A stretch of 64,000 nt of DNA from an uncultured Rhodobiaceae bacterium (GTDB taxonomy: Bacteria > Pseudomonadota > Alphaproteobacteria > RS24), in assembly GCA_937907245.1 (NCBI GenBank), contig CALCUM010000003.1, positions 186,001 to 250,000 of the forward strand, written 5' to 3'. Made by a program: the position numbers and the translations under genes. The notes under the pieces are model-generated. The model saw only the letters and a list, made by a program, of their open reading frames with translations. It was not told the DNA's origin and did not search any database. Position 1 is the stretch's first letter, and every line of letters starts with the position of its first letter. Shown here piece after piece: positions 38,612 through 46,030 of the stretch.

Positions 38612-38656
38612 ACCCCCTGAGAACGCGCCTTGCATGGGCCTGTCCGATCTCAGGGG
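38612..38656 (-). promoter_or_regulatory. Attenuator-like stem overlapping the leader stop codon
   Basis: Nine-base perfect arms (CCCCTGAGA at 38656-38648 and TCTCAGGGG at 38620-38612, minus strand) are separated by 27 bases. The 5' arm contains the leader stop TGA, so a ribosome finishing the leader would cover it. No T-run follows the 3' arm (it continues GTGATTTAGG), so the stem is not itself an intrinsic terminator. It may be the anti-antiterminator of an attenuator, or may act with Rho. Confidence 0.55.
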
Positions 38657-38793
38657 CAGGTTAGGAGAAGGATGGTAAGTAAGTCGTTTGGCCGAACCAA
38701 TTTCTTGCTCTCGCCCGAGGCCGCGCGCAAACTCGCACCACCGCCAGAAGGCAGTGTGTGTAAGGAGTTTGTAAATTTGGCCTGAGCCATCAT
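38650..38793 (-). CDS. leuL: Leucine leader peptide upstream of leuA
   Basis: A 47-residue frame too short for ordinary gene calling. It begins MMAQAKFTNSLHTLPSGGG and ends PNDLLTILLLTCP, with five Leu codons (TTA CTT, then CTT CTC CTA) within seven codons of each other close to the stop. The ribosome site AGAGG lies 8 bases before the first ATG. The TGA is in the 5' arm of a nine-base stem. Clustered Leu codons just before a stop and a competing RNA stem upstream of leuA are the standard signature of leucine attenuation. The first 30 residues are longer than in the enterobacterial leader, so an internal start is possible. Named by role, not by homology. Confidence 0.75.
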   Translation of the reverse strand: MMAQAKFTNSLHTLPSGGGASLRAASGESKKLVRPNDLLTILLLTCP

Positions 38794-38808
38794 TATGCGC
38801 CTCTTTTG

Positions 38809-38826
38809 GAAACGAATTTTCGTTTC
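38809..38826. promoter_or_regulatory. Short palindrome upstream of the leucine leader
   Basis: Arms GAAACGAA and TTCGTTTC surround a 2-base centre, 16 bases upstream of the leader ATG. It lies within the likely promoter or early leader region and could be an operator or a 5' hairpin. Confidence 0.4.
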
Positions 38827-38961
38827 GTAAAAATTCTTATCTATAATGTTTATCCAAGCAAAACAGCCATGGCAAGCACTTTCATCTGGAAGCCATAGCC
38901 CCCATTTTGTCTATTTTTCAGACCCAAGCGATAAGGCCTCAAGCGCTCAGTAGATGGCGTC

Positions 38962-39894
38962 TCAGTTGGCCTCTCGCCCCGCCAAAGCGGCCGCGCGTTC
39001 GCTGACGTGCTGAATTAGGAAGTCCATCACAGTTCGGACATGCCCAAGGCGCGCCAAATCAGCTCTGGTGAGCAGCCATAACTCTAGGTTGCCGACTAAA
39101 TCAGGCCCAATGAGCTGCACCAAACCCGTTTGCGGTTGGGCAATAAAACACGGCAAAGCGGCTAAGGCCTCGCCTCCGAAGACGGCATTCATCCGAGTGG
39201 CCACGCTGGACGAGCGCATGACCACTTTGGCGTTTTTTTCCGCTCGCGAAAGCCACCAAACTGGCCCCAAGGGGCGCTCTTCTTCCGAAAATGCGATGAC
39301 TTGGTGACCCGATAAATCGCCACCGCTATTTATCTCTCCAAATTTCTTTACGTAGGCAGGCGTCGCGTAAACGCCATAAGCCACATCGCAAAGCTTGCGG
39401 GCCAGCATGTCGCCTTGCGTGGGGCGTGCCAAGCGCAAAGCAACATCAACATCGCGCAGCACATTCATCACCCTTGGCGCTCCCCCCGGGCCCGATAGAC
39501 TAGGATCCGTGATGATGTCGAGGGCAATATCGGGCGCGGTTTTTAAGAAACTTGGCACCGCAGGGCCCACCAAGCCCCCAGCCACTACATCGCTGGCAGA
39601 CAGGCGCACAATACCACCGTAAGCTCCTGAATCTGCTTGAAAATCTCTTTGTAGCGACGAAAGGCTGGTATCCACCGGCTCCAACGATTGTAGCAACCGA
39701 GTGCCATCTTGCGTAAGCGTATACCCGCTGCGGAGGCGCTCAAAAAGCCGCGCTTCTAGGGCCGCCTCCAAATTGCCGATGCGGCGCAACACCGTGGTGG
39801 TGTTGACGTTTAACTCGCGGGCAGCCGCCGACAGACTACCTGCTGCAGCCACCGCGAGAAAAAACCGTAAATCGTCCCAATCAAGATCTTTCAT
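38962..39894 (-). CDS. LysR family transcriptional regulator
   Basis: A 310-residue regulator. The N-terminal winged helix is clear (MKDLDWDDLRFFLAVAAAG, then SLSAAARELNVNTTTVLRRI), followed by a linker helix and a LysR-type effector-binding domain of about 200 residues. The TTTVLRRI variant places it in the group where recognition-helix residues differ from classical members (usually SQPALS). It follows the buf operon's doxX gene by 63 bases on the same strand, with a 41-base palindrome between them. It lacks an obvious ribosome site. Its targets may be the buf genes or itself. Confidence 0.93.
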   Translation of the reverse strand: MKDLDWDDLRFFLAVAAAGSLSAAARELNVNTTTVLRRIGNLEAALEARLFERLRSGYTLTQDGTRLLQSLEPVDTSLSSLQRDFQADSGAYGGIVRLSASDVVAGGLVGPAVPSFLKTAPDIALDIITDPSLSGPGGAPRVMNVLRDVDVALRLARPTQGDMLARKLCDVAYGVYATPAYVKKFGEINSGGDLSGHQVIAFSEEERPLGPVWWLSRAEKNAKVVMRSSSVATRMNAVFGGEALAALPCFIAQPQTGLVQLIGPDLVGNLELWLLTRADLARLGHVRTVMDFLIQHVSERAAALAGREAN

Positions 39895-39905
39895 AATCGC
39901 AACAA

Positions 39906-39946
39906 CTTAGCTGCAAAAATGCAAGATTGCAATTTTGCAACTTAAG
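39906..39946. promoter_or_regulatory. 41-base imperfect palindrome in front of the LysR gene
   Basis: Left arm CTTAGCTGCAAAAATGCAA mirrors right arm TTGCAATTTTGCAACTTAAG with about three differences, around a centre at GAT. It contains three copies of TTGCA or TGCAA. It lies 12 bases before the LysR start codon. No T-run follows the arms, so an operator for the LysR protein (T-N11-A type half-sites) is more likely than a terminator of the preceding buf operon. Confidence 0.6.
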
Positions 39947-39957
39947 CTTTGCGAAAA

Positions 39958-40521
39958 TTAGCGTTTTCGGTCGAGGTTCAGAAAATTATCGAGAGACAAA
40001 CGCCCCGCCCCTTTGACCACAATAACAGCCAACACAAACACCCAAAGTAACCGCTGGTCTAGAATGAGCGAATCCGAGGTTCGGTCAAACCAAGCGCCGA
40101 TTGTGGCTGCTTCGGCGCCGTGGCCCCAAATATCGGTTAACGACTGCACAATCACAAACCCCGCCATCGCCAAGGCGGCGCCACGGGTAAACAGGCCGAC
40201 CAGCAAGAGGGCTGGCAATATAAACTCGGCCCAGCTACCCAATAAAACGATGGGCGCAAAGAAAAGAGAAATCGCGTCCGTGTCATATTCGGCAGCTTGC
40301 GTGATGCTGGGTAGAATTTGGTAATAGGCACCAATCGTTGGGGTGAAAACACCTTCCAATTTGGTCATGGCTGAGGCCCAGTAATAGCCCGCCAAGACGG
40401 CCACAAACGTAAAGCGGGCTGCCAAGGGAATAAACCATTCGCCAGCTGCTTCCCCTATTCGGTTCATAACCTTGAGATAAAGCGATAGGCTATCGCGGCA
40501 GTATTGTTGGAATTTTGTCAT
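39958..40521 (-). CDS. DoxX family membrane protein of the bufferin operon
   Basis: A 187-residue inner-membrane protein of the DoxX family with four hydrophobic segments (about 30-50, 85-110, 115-135, 155-172). The N-terminal region is hydrophilic. DoxX-like proteins are frequent fourth members of buf operons next to a DUF692 enzyme and DUF2063 partner, which is the arrangement here (13 bases downstream of the DUF2063 gene). Their role there is not established; electron transfer or maturation at the membrane has been proposed for the family in general. Confidence 0.88.
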   Translation of the reverse strand: MTKFQQYCRDSLSLYLKVMNRIGEAAGEWFIPLAARFTFVAVLAGYYWASAMTKLEGVFTPTIGAYYQILPSITQAAEYDTDAISLFFAPIVLLGSWAEFILPALLLVGLFTRGAALAMAGFVIVQSLTDIWGHGAEAATIGAWFDRTSDSLILDQRLLWVFVLAVIVVKGAGRLSLDNFLNLDRKR

Positions 40522-40534
40522 TATTTTTCCTCCA

Positions 40535-41311
40535 TTAAAGTTTGGTTTCTGGTTTGGTTTGAAAGACGGCGGTCACTAGCCCAGCCCCGACGAGATGCGA
40601 TAAAAGCCAAGCCATATCTGCCTCTTCCATCGCTCGTTCATCGAGTGCGGCTTGACCAGCCACCGAGAGCGACTTCCCAGCCAGTAGAGCGGCCAGAAAG
40701 GCCTCCCCTCCGGCAGGCAGAGACACTAATTCGATATCAAAATCTTGCGTCCGATAGACCAAAAGCGATTGACTGAGGCTCATATCTTGCGGCGCATCTG
40801 TGCGGTCGACTAAAAACGTCCATAAATCATGCAGTGGCCAATCCGATATCACTAGCTGCACGCATGGCGCCAACCGCAGACCTTGCGTATCTGGATCACT
40901 GAGCTGCAACTCGGTTTCCACATCCGCATCGCTGGCATGGCCCGCGTGGCGCATGGCCAGCTCAAGGCGCGCCACGTCGGCCGCATAGGGCACTTCAGCA
41001 AACGGCTGGAATTGACGAATGAAATCGGGCAGCGCATCGCCATAGGCAAACATTAAGGGCGAGCGCGGCGGGTGGGTGCGCACGAAATCATCGGCTAAGG
41101 CATCAAACGCCTCGTCACCCAAGAGTGCCACGAGGAGCGGAAAGCCATCCGCTAGGTTTTGCTTTAACGAAACCACCACATTATTGCGATAAATAGAAAA
41201 CCGCTCGACGGCAGCCTGGCCTTTTTGAGGGTGAGAAAAGCCGCGCGGCACCTCCGCCGTGGGCTCGAATAAGGCCTGTAAAAAAGCAGCTTGCTGGGTC
41301 ATGCGACACAC
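40535..41311 (-). CDS. bufC: DUF2063 partner protein of the MNIO enzyme (BufC-like)
   Basis: A 258-residue protein with an N-terminal DUF2063 putative DNA-binding/recognition domain: QQAAFLQALFEPTAEVPRGF, followed by RFSIYRNNVVVSLKQNLADG and FPLLVALLGDEAFDALADDF, which are the family hallmark. In bufferin and related peptide pathways this protein recognises the precursor and partners the DUF692 enzyme. It overlaps the DUF692 gene by 13 bases. The C-terminal half is variable. The DNA-binding label of the family is historical and not supported by context. Confidence 0.88.
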   Translation of the reverse strand: MCRMTQQAAFLQALFEPTAEVPRGFSHPQKGQAAVERFSIYRNNVVVSLKQNLADGFPLLVALLGDEAFDALADDFVRTHPPRSPLMFAYGDALPDFIRQFQPFAEVPYAADVARLELAMRHAGHASDADVETELQLSDPDTQGLRLAPCVQLVISDWPLHDLWTFLVDRTDAPQDMSLSQSLLVYRTQDFDIELVSLPAGGEAFLAALLAGKSLSVAGQAALDERAMEEADMAWLLSHLVGAGLVTAVFQTKPETKL

Positions 41312-42183
41312 GCCTTTGGATGTTCTTTATCCGCGCTGAAACGGTTCAAAATAGTTTCCGCCTTGGCGCACTCCGCTTGTAAGACCGTCCATTCTGGGAC
41401 ATTCGTATCCCATTCGATAAGACTTGGGAGAGGCCCGCTGACCGCCAGTAGCTTCTCATATAACTCCCAAACAGGTGGCGCCACAGGGCCACCATGATTG
41501 TCGATAAGCACCGTGTTGCCCGACGCATCAACATCGCTGGCATGGCCGGCCAAATGCACCTCGCCAATAGCTGCAAGAGGCAGCCCGCGAAGATAATCAT
41601 CGCAGCACCAGCCGAGGTTCTGGCAGGTAACAAAAATATTATTCACATCCAGCAACAATCCGCAGCCAGACTGTGACACCAAAGCGCTGAGGAAATCGGT
41701 TTCCGCGGCAGCGCTATCGCAACCCTCGGCCGCCAAATATAACGACGGGTTTTCGATTAGAATTCTGTGCCCCAAAGCCTGTTGTGCAGCTTCAATATTT
41801 GCGCTCACACGGGCCAAAGCCTCTTGGCTATAGACCACCGGCAGCAGGTCGTTGGCGAAAGTCGCCTGCCCATTGGCGCTATGCATCGACCAAGCCAGGT
41901 GTTCCGAAAATTGGGCGGGCTGCAGCTCATCTATCAGGCGTCGCAAACGCGCCAGATGGTCTGCATCCGGCGCGCTTGTGCCGCCGAGCGAGAGCCCCAC
42001 GCCATGCAGCGAGATGGGCATATGCGAACGCAACTCAAAAAGCTGCGCTCGCATGGATCCACCATCCATAAGATAGTTCTCAGCATGCACTTCCGCCCAC
42101 CCGACTTGCCCTTTAGAGGCCAGCAGATCAGCAAAGTGACACGGCTTAAAACCAACACCAACGGTGCATGGAAGATTGGTCAT
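41299..42183 (-). CDS. bufB: DUF692 multinuclear iron enzyme (MNIO, BufB-like)
   Basis: A 294-residue TIM-barrel enzyme of the DUF692/MNIO family, which modifies cysteines in ribosomally made peptides (to oxazolone/thioamide or thiooxazole in characterised members). Candidate metal ligands occupy the expected places: E31/H33/E35 in WAEVHAENYLM, H60 in SLHGVGLSLGG, E144 in ILIENPS, D179/N181 in LLLDVNNI, H210 and H214 in EVHLAGH, and D228/H230 in IDNHGGP. It starts 17 bases after the precursor gene. Together with that DUF2282 peptide it identifies a bufferin type 1 operon. Confidence 0.93.
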   Translation of the reverse strand: MTNLPCTVGVGFKPCHFADLLASKGQVGWAEVHAENYLMDGGSMRAQLFELRSHMPISLHGVGLSLGGTSAPDADHLARLRRLIDELQPAQFSEHLAWSMHSANGQATFANDLLPVVYSQEALARVSANIEAAQQALGHRILIENPSLYLAAEGCDSAAAETDFLSALVSQSGCGLLLDVNNIFVTCQNLGWCCDDYLRGLPLAAIGEVHLAGHASDVDASGNTVLIDNHGGPVAPPVWELYEKLLAVSGPLPSLIEWDTNVPEWTVLQAECAKAETILNRFSADKEHPKACVA

Positions 42184-42200
42184 TTTCGTCGGAGGTCGAC

Positions 42201-42503
42201 TTAAGCTGGGTCGCGTTTTAGCGCTTCCAGCGAACCATGACGACGCATGCCATTACTTTGTTTTGGCAGGCTAATTTTTTCGCATTTTCCGACCTTCATA
42301 AATTTCCAGGCATTGCCTTGGTAATCTACTTTTGACGTACCGGCACAGCTGGTACCTGGCCCTGCGGCGCAATCATTTTTACCAGCTTTGGAAACACCGA
42401 AACATTTTTCGCGTTTCTTAGCCTCAGCAGGTGTGACAGACATAGTTCCAACGGCCACAGCGAATGCACTGGCAACGAGGAGAGAGGTTGATAGAAGTTT
42501 CAT
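42201..42503 (-). CDS. bufA: DUF2282 bufferin-type precursor peptide
   Basis: A 100-residue exported peptide. The signal sequence (1-28, ending TPAEA) precedes a core with four cysteines: C34, C45, C53 and C74, in [26 protein letters not shown] and VGKCEKI. The pattern is that of DUF2282 bufferins, peptides whose core cysteines are modified by the adjacent DUF692 enzyme and which bind copper in the periplasm. A tail of about 25 residues ([20 protein letters not shown]) follows the fourth cysteine and looks longer than usual. AAAGGG precedes the ATG. It is the first gene of the operon. Confidence 0.92.
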   Translation of the reverse strand: MKLLSTSLLVASAFAVAVGTMSVTPAEAKKREKCFGVSKAGKNDCAAGPGTSCAGTSKVDYQGNAWKFMKVGKCEKISLPKQSNGMRRHGSLEALKRDPA

Positions 42504-42628
42504 ATTAAATACCCTTTCTTTTATTTTTAGGCAGTTTTACCTTATCAATAGTCCGCAAGAAGACAAGAGCCAACTAGGGCTCGCTCACGAATAAGACTTG
42601 TAAGGAGATAAGTTTAAGGAAGCGTAAA

Positions 42629-44416
42629 CTAGAAGAACCGCTTGATGCCCAGCTCAAAAAACTCTTCTTCGCGCTGGCTCGACTTTCGATATCCGGCCGT
42701 CATCCAAAGAGCAGATGAAGGCGCCAAATCCATCTGAAAGTCATACTTAAGCTCCGAAACACCGTTGTGCTCTTGTGTGTCTGGATAGGTGCGAGTGAAA
42801 ACAAGAGCGCCCCTAGTTGCAAAAACTTGTTTGACTAACAAACCTGCTTCAATCTCACCGAACGCCCATGTGTTATGGCTTTTATTGCTTCTCACGCCGC
42901 CACCCATAAAGCCGTAAGCCGTCACATCAGGGGATAAAGAAAACCCAACCCCATAGGCACCGCCAAGATTGGCTGTCAATGGGCGTTGCAGCGCACCGTC
43001 GACAAAACGCCGAGCGCTGAAGTCAAACTTGAACGAATACGCATCGGAATATTTTTGTTTCGGCACAACAGACTTGAGAGACAAGACCACGAACTCTTCT
43101 AACCGGACATCATCGTCTTGCATATCTACCGACATGGTGACCTGCGCTAACACGTTCTCTTGTTGGGCGAAATAAGCATCTCGATTGTCCATAAATTGCC
43201 GTGCTGCTGGCAAGTAGCCAATCTTTAACCTTTCATCCTCGCCGATTTTTTGGATGGAAGAAAACACTTGGCTGTCAGGTTTTATATTCAACGGCGTTTT
43301 ATGATTTTGCAGCCAATACTGGCTTGGGTTAATGTTTTTGAGAAGCAACGCACGCTCTAAGCCTCGATGGTTTTCCAAGGCTCTGTCTTGCGTAATTTTA
43401 TTGGTTGAAAACAGGTCCTCATTCAATGCCTGTGCGAACACCAATTCATTTGGAGAAAAATCACCATATTGATTGGGCGCACCGTCCTTCGTCAGGGTCT
43501 TTTCTATGTCTGAGGCTGGAAACCCCAACGAGCCGCCGAGCGATCGGAAGACCCAATCCCTAGAGGGCACTGCTTTGGTCTGTTGCTGCGAGATAGCCGA
43601 CGCCTTTTTAAACAAATCTATTGGCGTTACAAAACGCTTAGCCCGCTCGTAGCCACCTGAACTTGCGATCGCAAGCAGTCGATCCAGAAAGGTGGCGCAA
43701 TTAAAGGAAATAAACAAATACTCAGGCGCAGCCAGCCTTAGCTCCCAAATATGAAGCTGGGTCAAAAGACGGGATTCTGCAGTCATCTCAATTTCGACTT
43801 CCCAAATGCTGCGCTCCCCAACATCGACATAATCAATAATCATTTGCTCATACGGGCCGAGGGCTACATGGCCATCTCGCCCCGTAAAGAGGATGCTTGT
43901 AAGCAACCCAGGAAGATTGAAAGTGTTAATATTGGTAAAGAAAGAAATGGCGTAGGAAACATTTTCTGCATCTTCGTTAAGCCCCTCCATCTTCAAGAAA
44001 GAATGGCCCATAATGGACGCAGGTGCATTCAGCTGTTCCGAAGCAAATACAAGCGACAGCCTATCAAACGGTACGCGGGCCAAAAATTCTTGGAGTTCGC
44101 CACAGTCAGACAATAAAGCACTCGGGTCTCGGCCTGTAGCACGCGCAACAATATGAGCTCGTGCTGGAAAGTTGCAGACCCAGTCATTATCACCGACTTT
44201 CAACCGCTCGTCATACTCATTAAAAAGCTTTTTCTGCAGGGCGACTTCATGCCTATTTGGCCAAGACGCCTCCACGCCGTATTTTGTGTCCGTCGGCAAG
44301 GATACAATCCCTGACCAGACGTCTGGAGGCGACAGGTCCAGCGCTTGCACTAAGCCTGAGCATACAAATAATGCCAGAAAGTTAAGTCGTAAAACCGACA
44401 TCAAGAAATGCATCAA
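42629..44416 (-). CDS. DUF4105/Lnb-type periplasmic thiol enzyme with C-terminal barrel-like domain
   Basis: A 595-residue exported protein. After a signal sequence (1-25) comes a DUF4105 (Lnb N-terminal periplasmic) domain with its marks: VCNFPARAHIV (C81), MGHSFLKMEG with H138, and ISFNCATFLDRLL with C240, a Cys-His pair in a papain-like arrangement. Members include Lnb, a lipoprotein N-acyltransferase of Bdellovibrio. From about residue 420 it has alternating strands ending in EEEFFELGIKRFF, with a terminal Phe as in outer-membrane barrels. It starts 8 bases after a small lipoprotein gene, so a lipoprotein substrate nearby is plausible but unproven. Confidence 0.85.
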   Translation of the reverse strand: MMHFLMSVLRLNFLALFVCSGLVQALDLSPPDVWSGIVSLPTDTKYGVEASWPNRHEVALQKKLFNEYDERLKVGDNDWVCNFPARAHIVARATGRDPSALLSDCGELQEFLARVPFDRLSLVFASEQLNAPASIMGHSFLKMEGLNEDAENVSYAISFFTNINTFNLPGLLTSILFTGRDGHVALGPYEQMIIDYVDVGERSIWEVEIEMTAESRLLTQLHIWELRLAAPEYLFISFNCATFLDRLLAIASSGGYERAKRFVTPIDLFKKASAISQQQTKAVPSRDWVFRSLGGSLGFPASDIEKTLTKDGAPNQYGDFSPNELVFAQALNEDLFSTNKITQDRALENHRGLERALLLKNINPSQYWLQNHKTPLNIKPDSQVFSSIQKIGEDERLKIGYLPAARQFMDNRDAYFAQQENVLAQVTMSVDMQDDDVRLEEFVVLSLKSVVPKQKYSDAYSFKFDFSARRFVDGALQRPLTANLGGAYGVGFSLSPDVTAYGFMGGGVRSNKSHNTWAFGEIEAGLLVKQVFATRGALVFTRTYPDTQEHNGVSELKYDFQMDLAPSSALWMTAGYRKSSQREEEFFELGIKRFF

Positions 44417-44424
44417 TTTTAGAA

Positions 44425-44820
44425 CTAATTAAGGTTACACCGGATGACCAAATTATCCCTATAGTTCCACATCTTTCCGTTCAGATAGTCTAGGGCAGGG
44501 CTGGAAGGAATGCCACTTGAGGAGGTAACCCCAAGGATATTCCACACAAACTCGCCACTTATCTGCCTATCGACTGTGGTGGTGGGCAAACAGTCAGAAT
44601 TATCGACATGAATCCTTACTGGGTGGGAGTTTATCTTTACAATTTCGACATCGCCGGGAACCTTAAAAATGGTTCCGTCAGAGAGCCTTGCTTCAAAAGT
44701 TGCGTCATTCGAAGCGCGGACGGTTAAAATTTCAGAATCCTCGCCCAGCATGGTCGCACAGCCCGCCATCAGAAATCCTACCGAGAATATAAGGCCAAGA
44801 TTTTTTATTATTTTTTGCAT
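44425..44820 (-). CDS. Small lipoprotein, paralogue of the next upstream gene
   Basis: A 131-residue lipoprotein with lipobox MAGC (C21) after a hydrophobic signal. The mature part shares with its upstream neighbour the pattern CAT-x-x-G-x-DS, L-[TS]DGT-x-x-K-[VI]-PG, [NH]PV, DC-x-P and DY-x-x-GKMWNY, ending in a Cys. The fold resembles PEGA-like cell-envelope lipoproteins (short beta-sandwich), with two conserved cysteines that may form a disulfide. ATG 44820 rather than 44853 gives the signal peptide. It sits 8 bases upstream of the DUF4105 enzyme and is probably translated with it. Confidence 0.8.
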   Translation of the reverse strand: MQKIIKNLGLIFSVGFLMAGCATMLGEDSEILTVRASNDATFEARLSDGTIFKVPGDVEIVKINSHPVRIHVDNSDCLPTTTVDRQISGEFVWNILGVTSSSGIPSSPALDYLNGKMWNYRDNLVIRCNLN

Positions 44821-44835
44821 TTTTTTATCCCAAAA

Positions 44836-44868
44836 AATTGGGGAGGCGCACACATTGGTGCCCTCCCC
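44836..44868 (-). terminator. Intrinsic terminator between the two lipoprotein paralogues
   Basis: Eleven paired bases (GGGGAGG-C-GCAC with GTGC-CCTCCCC, one bulged C) enclose a 6-base loop. On the minus strand the hairpin is followed by AATTTTTTGGG. It lies 15 bases after the first lipoprotein gene and 20 bases before the second, so much of the transcript may stop there. Confidence 0.8.
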
Positions 44869-44883
44869 ATGTATTTTATTCCC

Positions 44884-45255
44884 TTAACCGCGGCAAATCA
44901 CGGTCACGTTTGACGCATAGTTCCACATTTTACCGGTAATATAATCTGTGCCTGAACCCAGAAGGCCACCACTAATTAAATTTCCCCAAAATGCTGGTTC
45001 CAATGAGCGAGTAACATTTGTGACAGGCGAGCAATCTCGCTTGTTGACAAAGACTTGCACTGGATTGGAGTCTGTTTTTTGAATTACAACTGGACCGGGA
45101 ATCTTAACTGGGGTTCCGTCGGTCAGTCGCCCTTTAACCATTTTGTTGTCCGACGTGCGAATATTTACGGTCTGAGAATCGGGTCCGAACAAGGTAGCGC
45201 AGCCAGAAAGGCTTACTGCCAAAACGATGGTGCTTAAGAAAATTTTCGTATTCAT
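44884..45255 (-). CDS. Small lipoprotein (first of a paralogous pair)
   Basis: A 123-residue lipoprotein with lipobox LSGC (C19). The mature chain reads CATLFGPDSQTVNIRTS onward and carries LTDGTPVKIPGPVVI, the NPVQVFV strand, DCSPVTNV, and DYITGKMWNYASNVTVIC. Two mature-chain cysteines (in DCSP and the final VIC) match those of the second copy. GGAG lies 8 bases before ATG 45255; the in-frame ATG at 45267 is less likely. Outer-membrane or inner-membrane location cannot be read; the residue after the lipobox Cys is Ala, so no Lol avoidance signal. Confidence 0.8.
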   Translation of the reverse strand: MNTKIFLSTIVLAVSLSGCATLFGPDSQTVNIRTSDNKMVKGRLTDGTPVKIPGPVVIQKTDSNPVQVFVNKRDCSPVTNVTRSLEPAFWGNLISGGLLGSGTDYITGKMWNYASNVTVICRG

Positions 45256-45318
45256 TTTAATCTCCACTTTTTATTGTTTTTATTTTGACTCCTAATTTTT
45301 ATTAATTTGGAGACTTAT

Positions 45319-45344
45319 TTGATAGTAAGAGTTTCTCCTATCAA
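45319..45344. promoter_or_regulatory. Inverted repeat in the divergent promoter region
   Basis: Seven-base arms TTGATAG and CTATCAA flank 12 bases, in an AT-rich 218-base gap between the divergent lipoprotein genes. A shared operator is possible. Confidence 0.4.
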
Positions 45345-45473
45345 GTCAATTGAGCAAATCCAGTCCACCCAAACGACGAGCAACAAAAGCTTACGATTAC
45401 CTTTTCTTTACCCTCCCCAAGCCTTATGCTAGCCAATATCAAAATTGTTTGCTCTGAGAATAAGGGGAACCCC

Positions 45474-46010
45474 ATGCTTCGTATTTTGACAATTAGTAGC
45501 TTTGTTTTATTAACCGCCTGCGCCACGCCGGGCGAAGAGGATCGAGCGGGGTCGTTTTCGGCTGGCCAAGTCAACCAGCGCCAGCAAGTTAAAATTATCT
45601 CTATCCTCTCCGTCCTGCCCGCAAAAGTAACTGTCGCCAATCGGCGAAATCAGAAGCTCGCTTCTGGCATAGGTGCCGTAGTGGGAGGCCTTTTAGGGGC
45701 TGCCATTGGCCACGATAGCAACCGCTCTTCTGGCGGAGGCGCGCTTGGGGTTATTGCCGGGTCTGAGGCTGGACGCCTTGGACAAGGCTCTACAAAATTG
45801 GTCGATGGAGTACAAATTATCTATCGCGACGGCGAGGAGACTTTATCATCCGCTCAAGTGGCACGCCCTTGCGATTATGCGTTGGGACAGGCTCTACTGA
45901 CTTTTGTTGGAGAAACCCAGACCCGCATTCAATCCAACCATGACTGCGTCAAAGGCCAAGAGCAGCAGCTCGGCCAACTGAGCACCATGCAAGGCGTCTC
46001 TTTAAACTAG
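45474..46010 (+). CDS. Glycine-zipper lipoprotein (SlyB/17-kDa antigen-like)
   Basis: A 178-residue lipoprotein: signal with lipobox LTAC (C16), a variable linker, a glycine-zipper segment (KLASGIGAVVGGLLGAAIGH at about residues 60-79, continuing with GGGALGVIAGSEAGRLG), then a mature C-terminal domain with two Cys. Glycine-zipper 2TM proteins sit at the outer membrane and the best known are SlyB and Rickettsia 17-kDa antigen. ATG 45474 has AAGGGGAA upstream; an in-frame ATG at 45426 gives a poor signal sequence. It is divergent from the lipoprotein-DUF4105 genes and ends at the ilvC terminator. Confidence 0.82.
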   Translation: MLRILTISSFVLLTACATPGEEDRAGSFSAGQVNQRQQVKIISILSVLPAKVTVANRRNQKLASGIGAVVGGLLGAAIGHDSNRSSGGGALGVIAGSEAGRLGQGSTKLVDGVQIIYRDGEETLSSAQVARPCDYALGQALLTFVGETQTRIQSNHDCVKGQEQQLGQLSTMQGVSLN

Positions 46011-46030
46011 GCGCCTTTTGAGCCCCCCCG

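Noticed and set aside
38612-38656. Intrinsic terminator in the leuA leader
   Set aside because: The arms are good but no T-run follows on the minus strand, so I list it as a regulatory stem instead.
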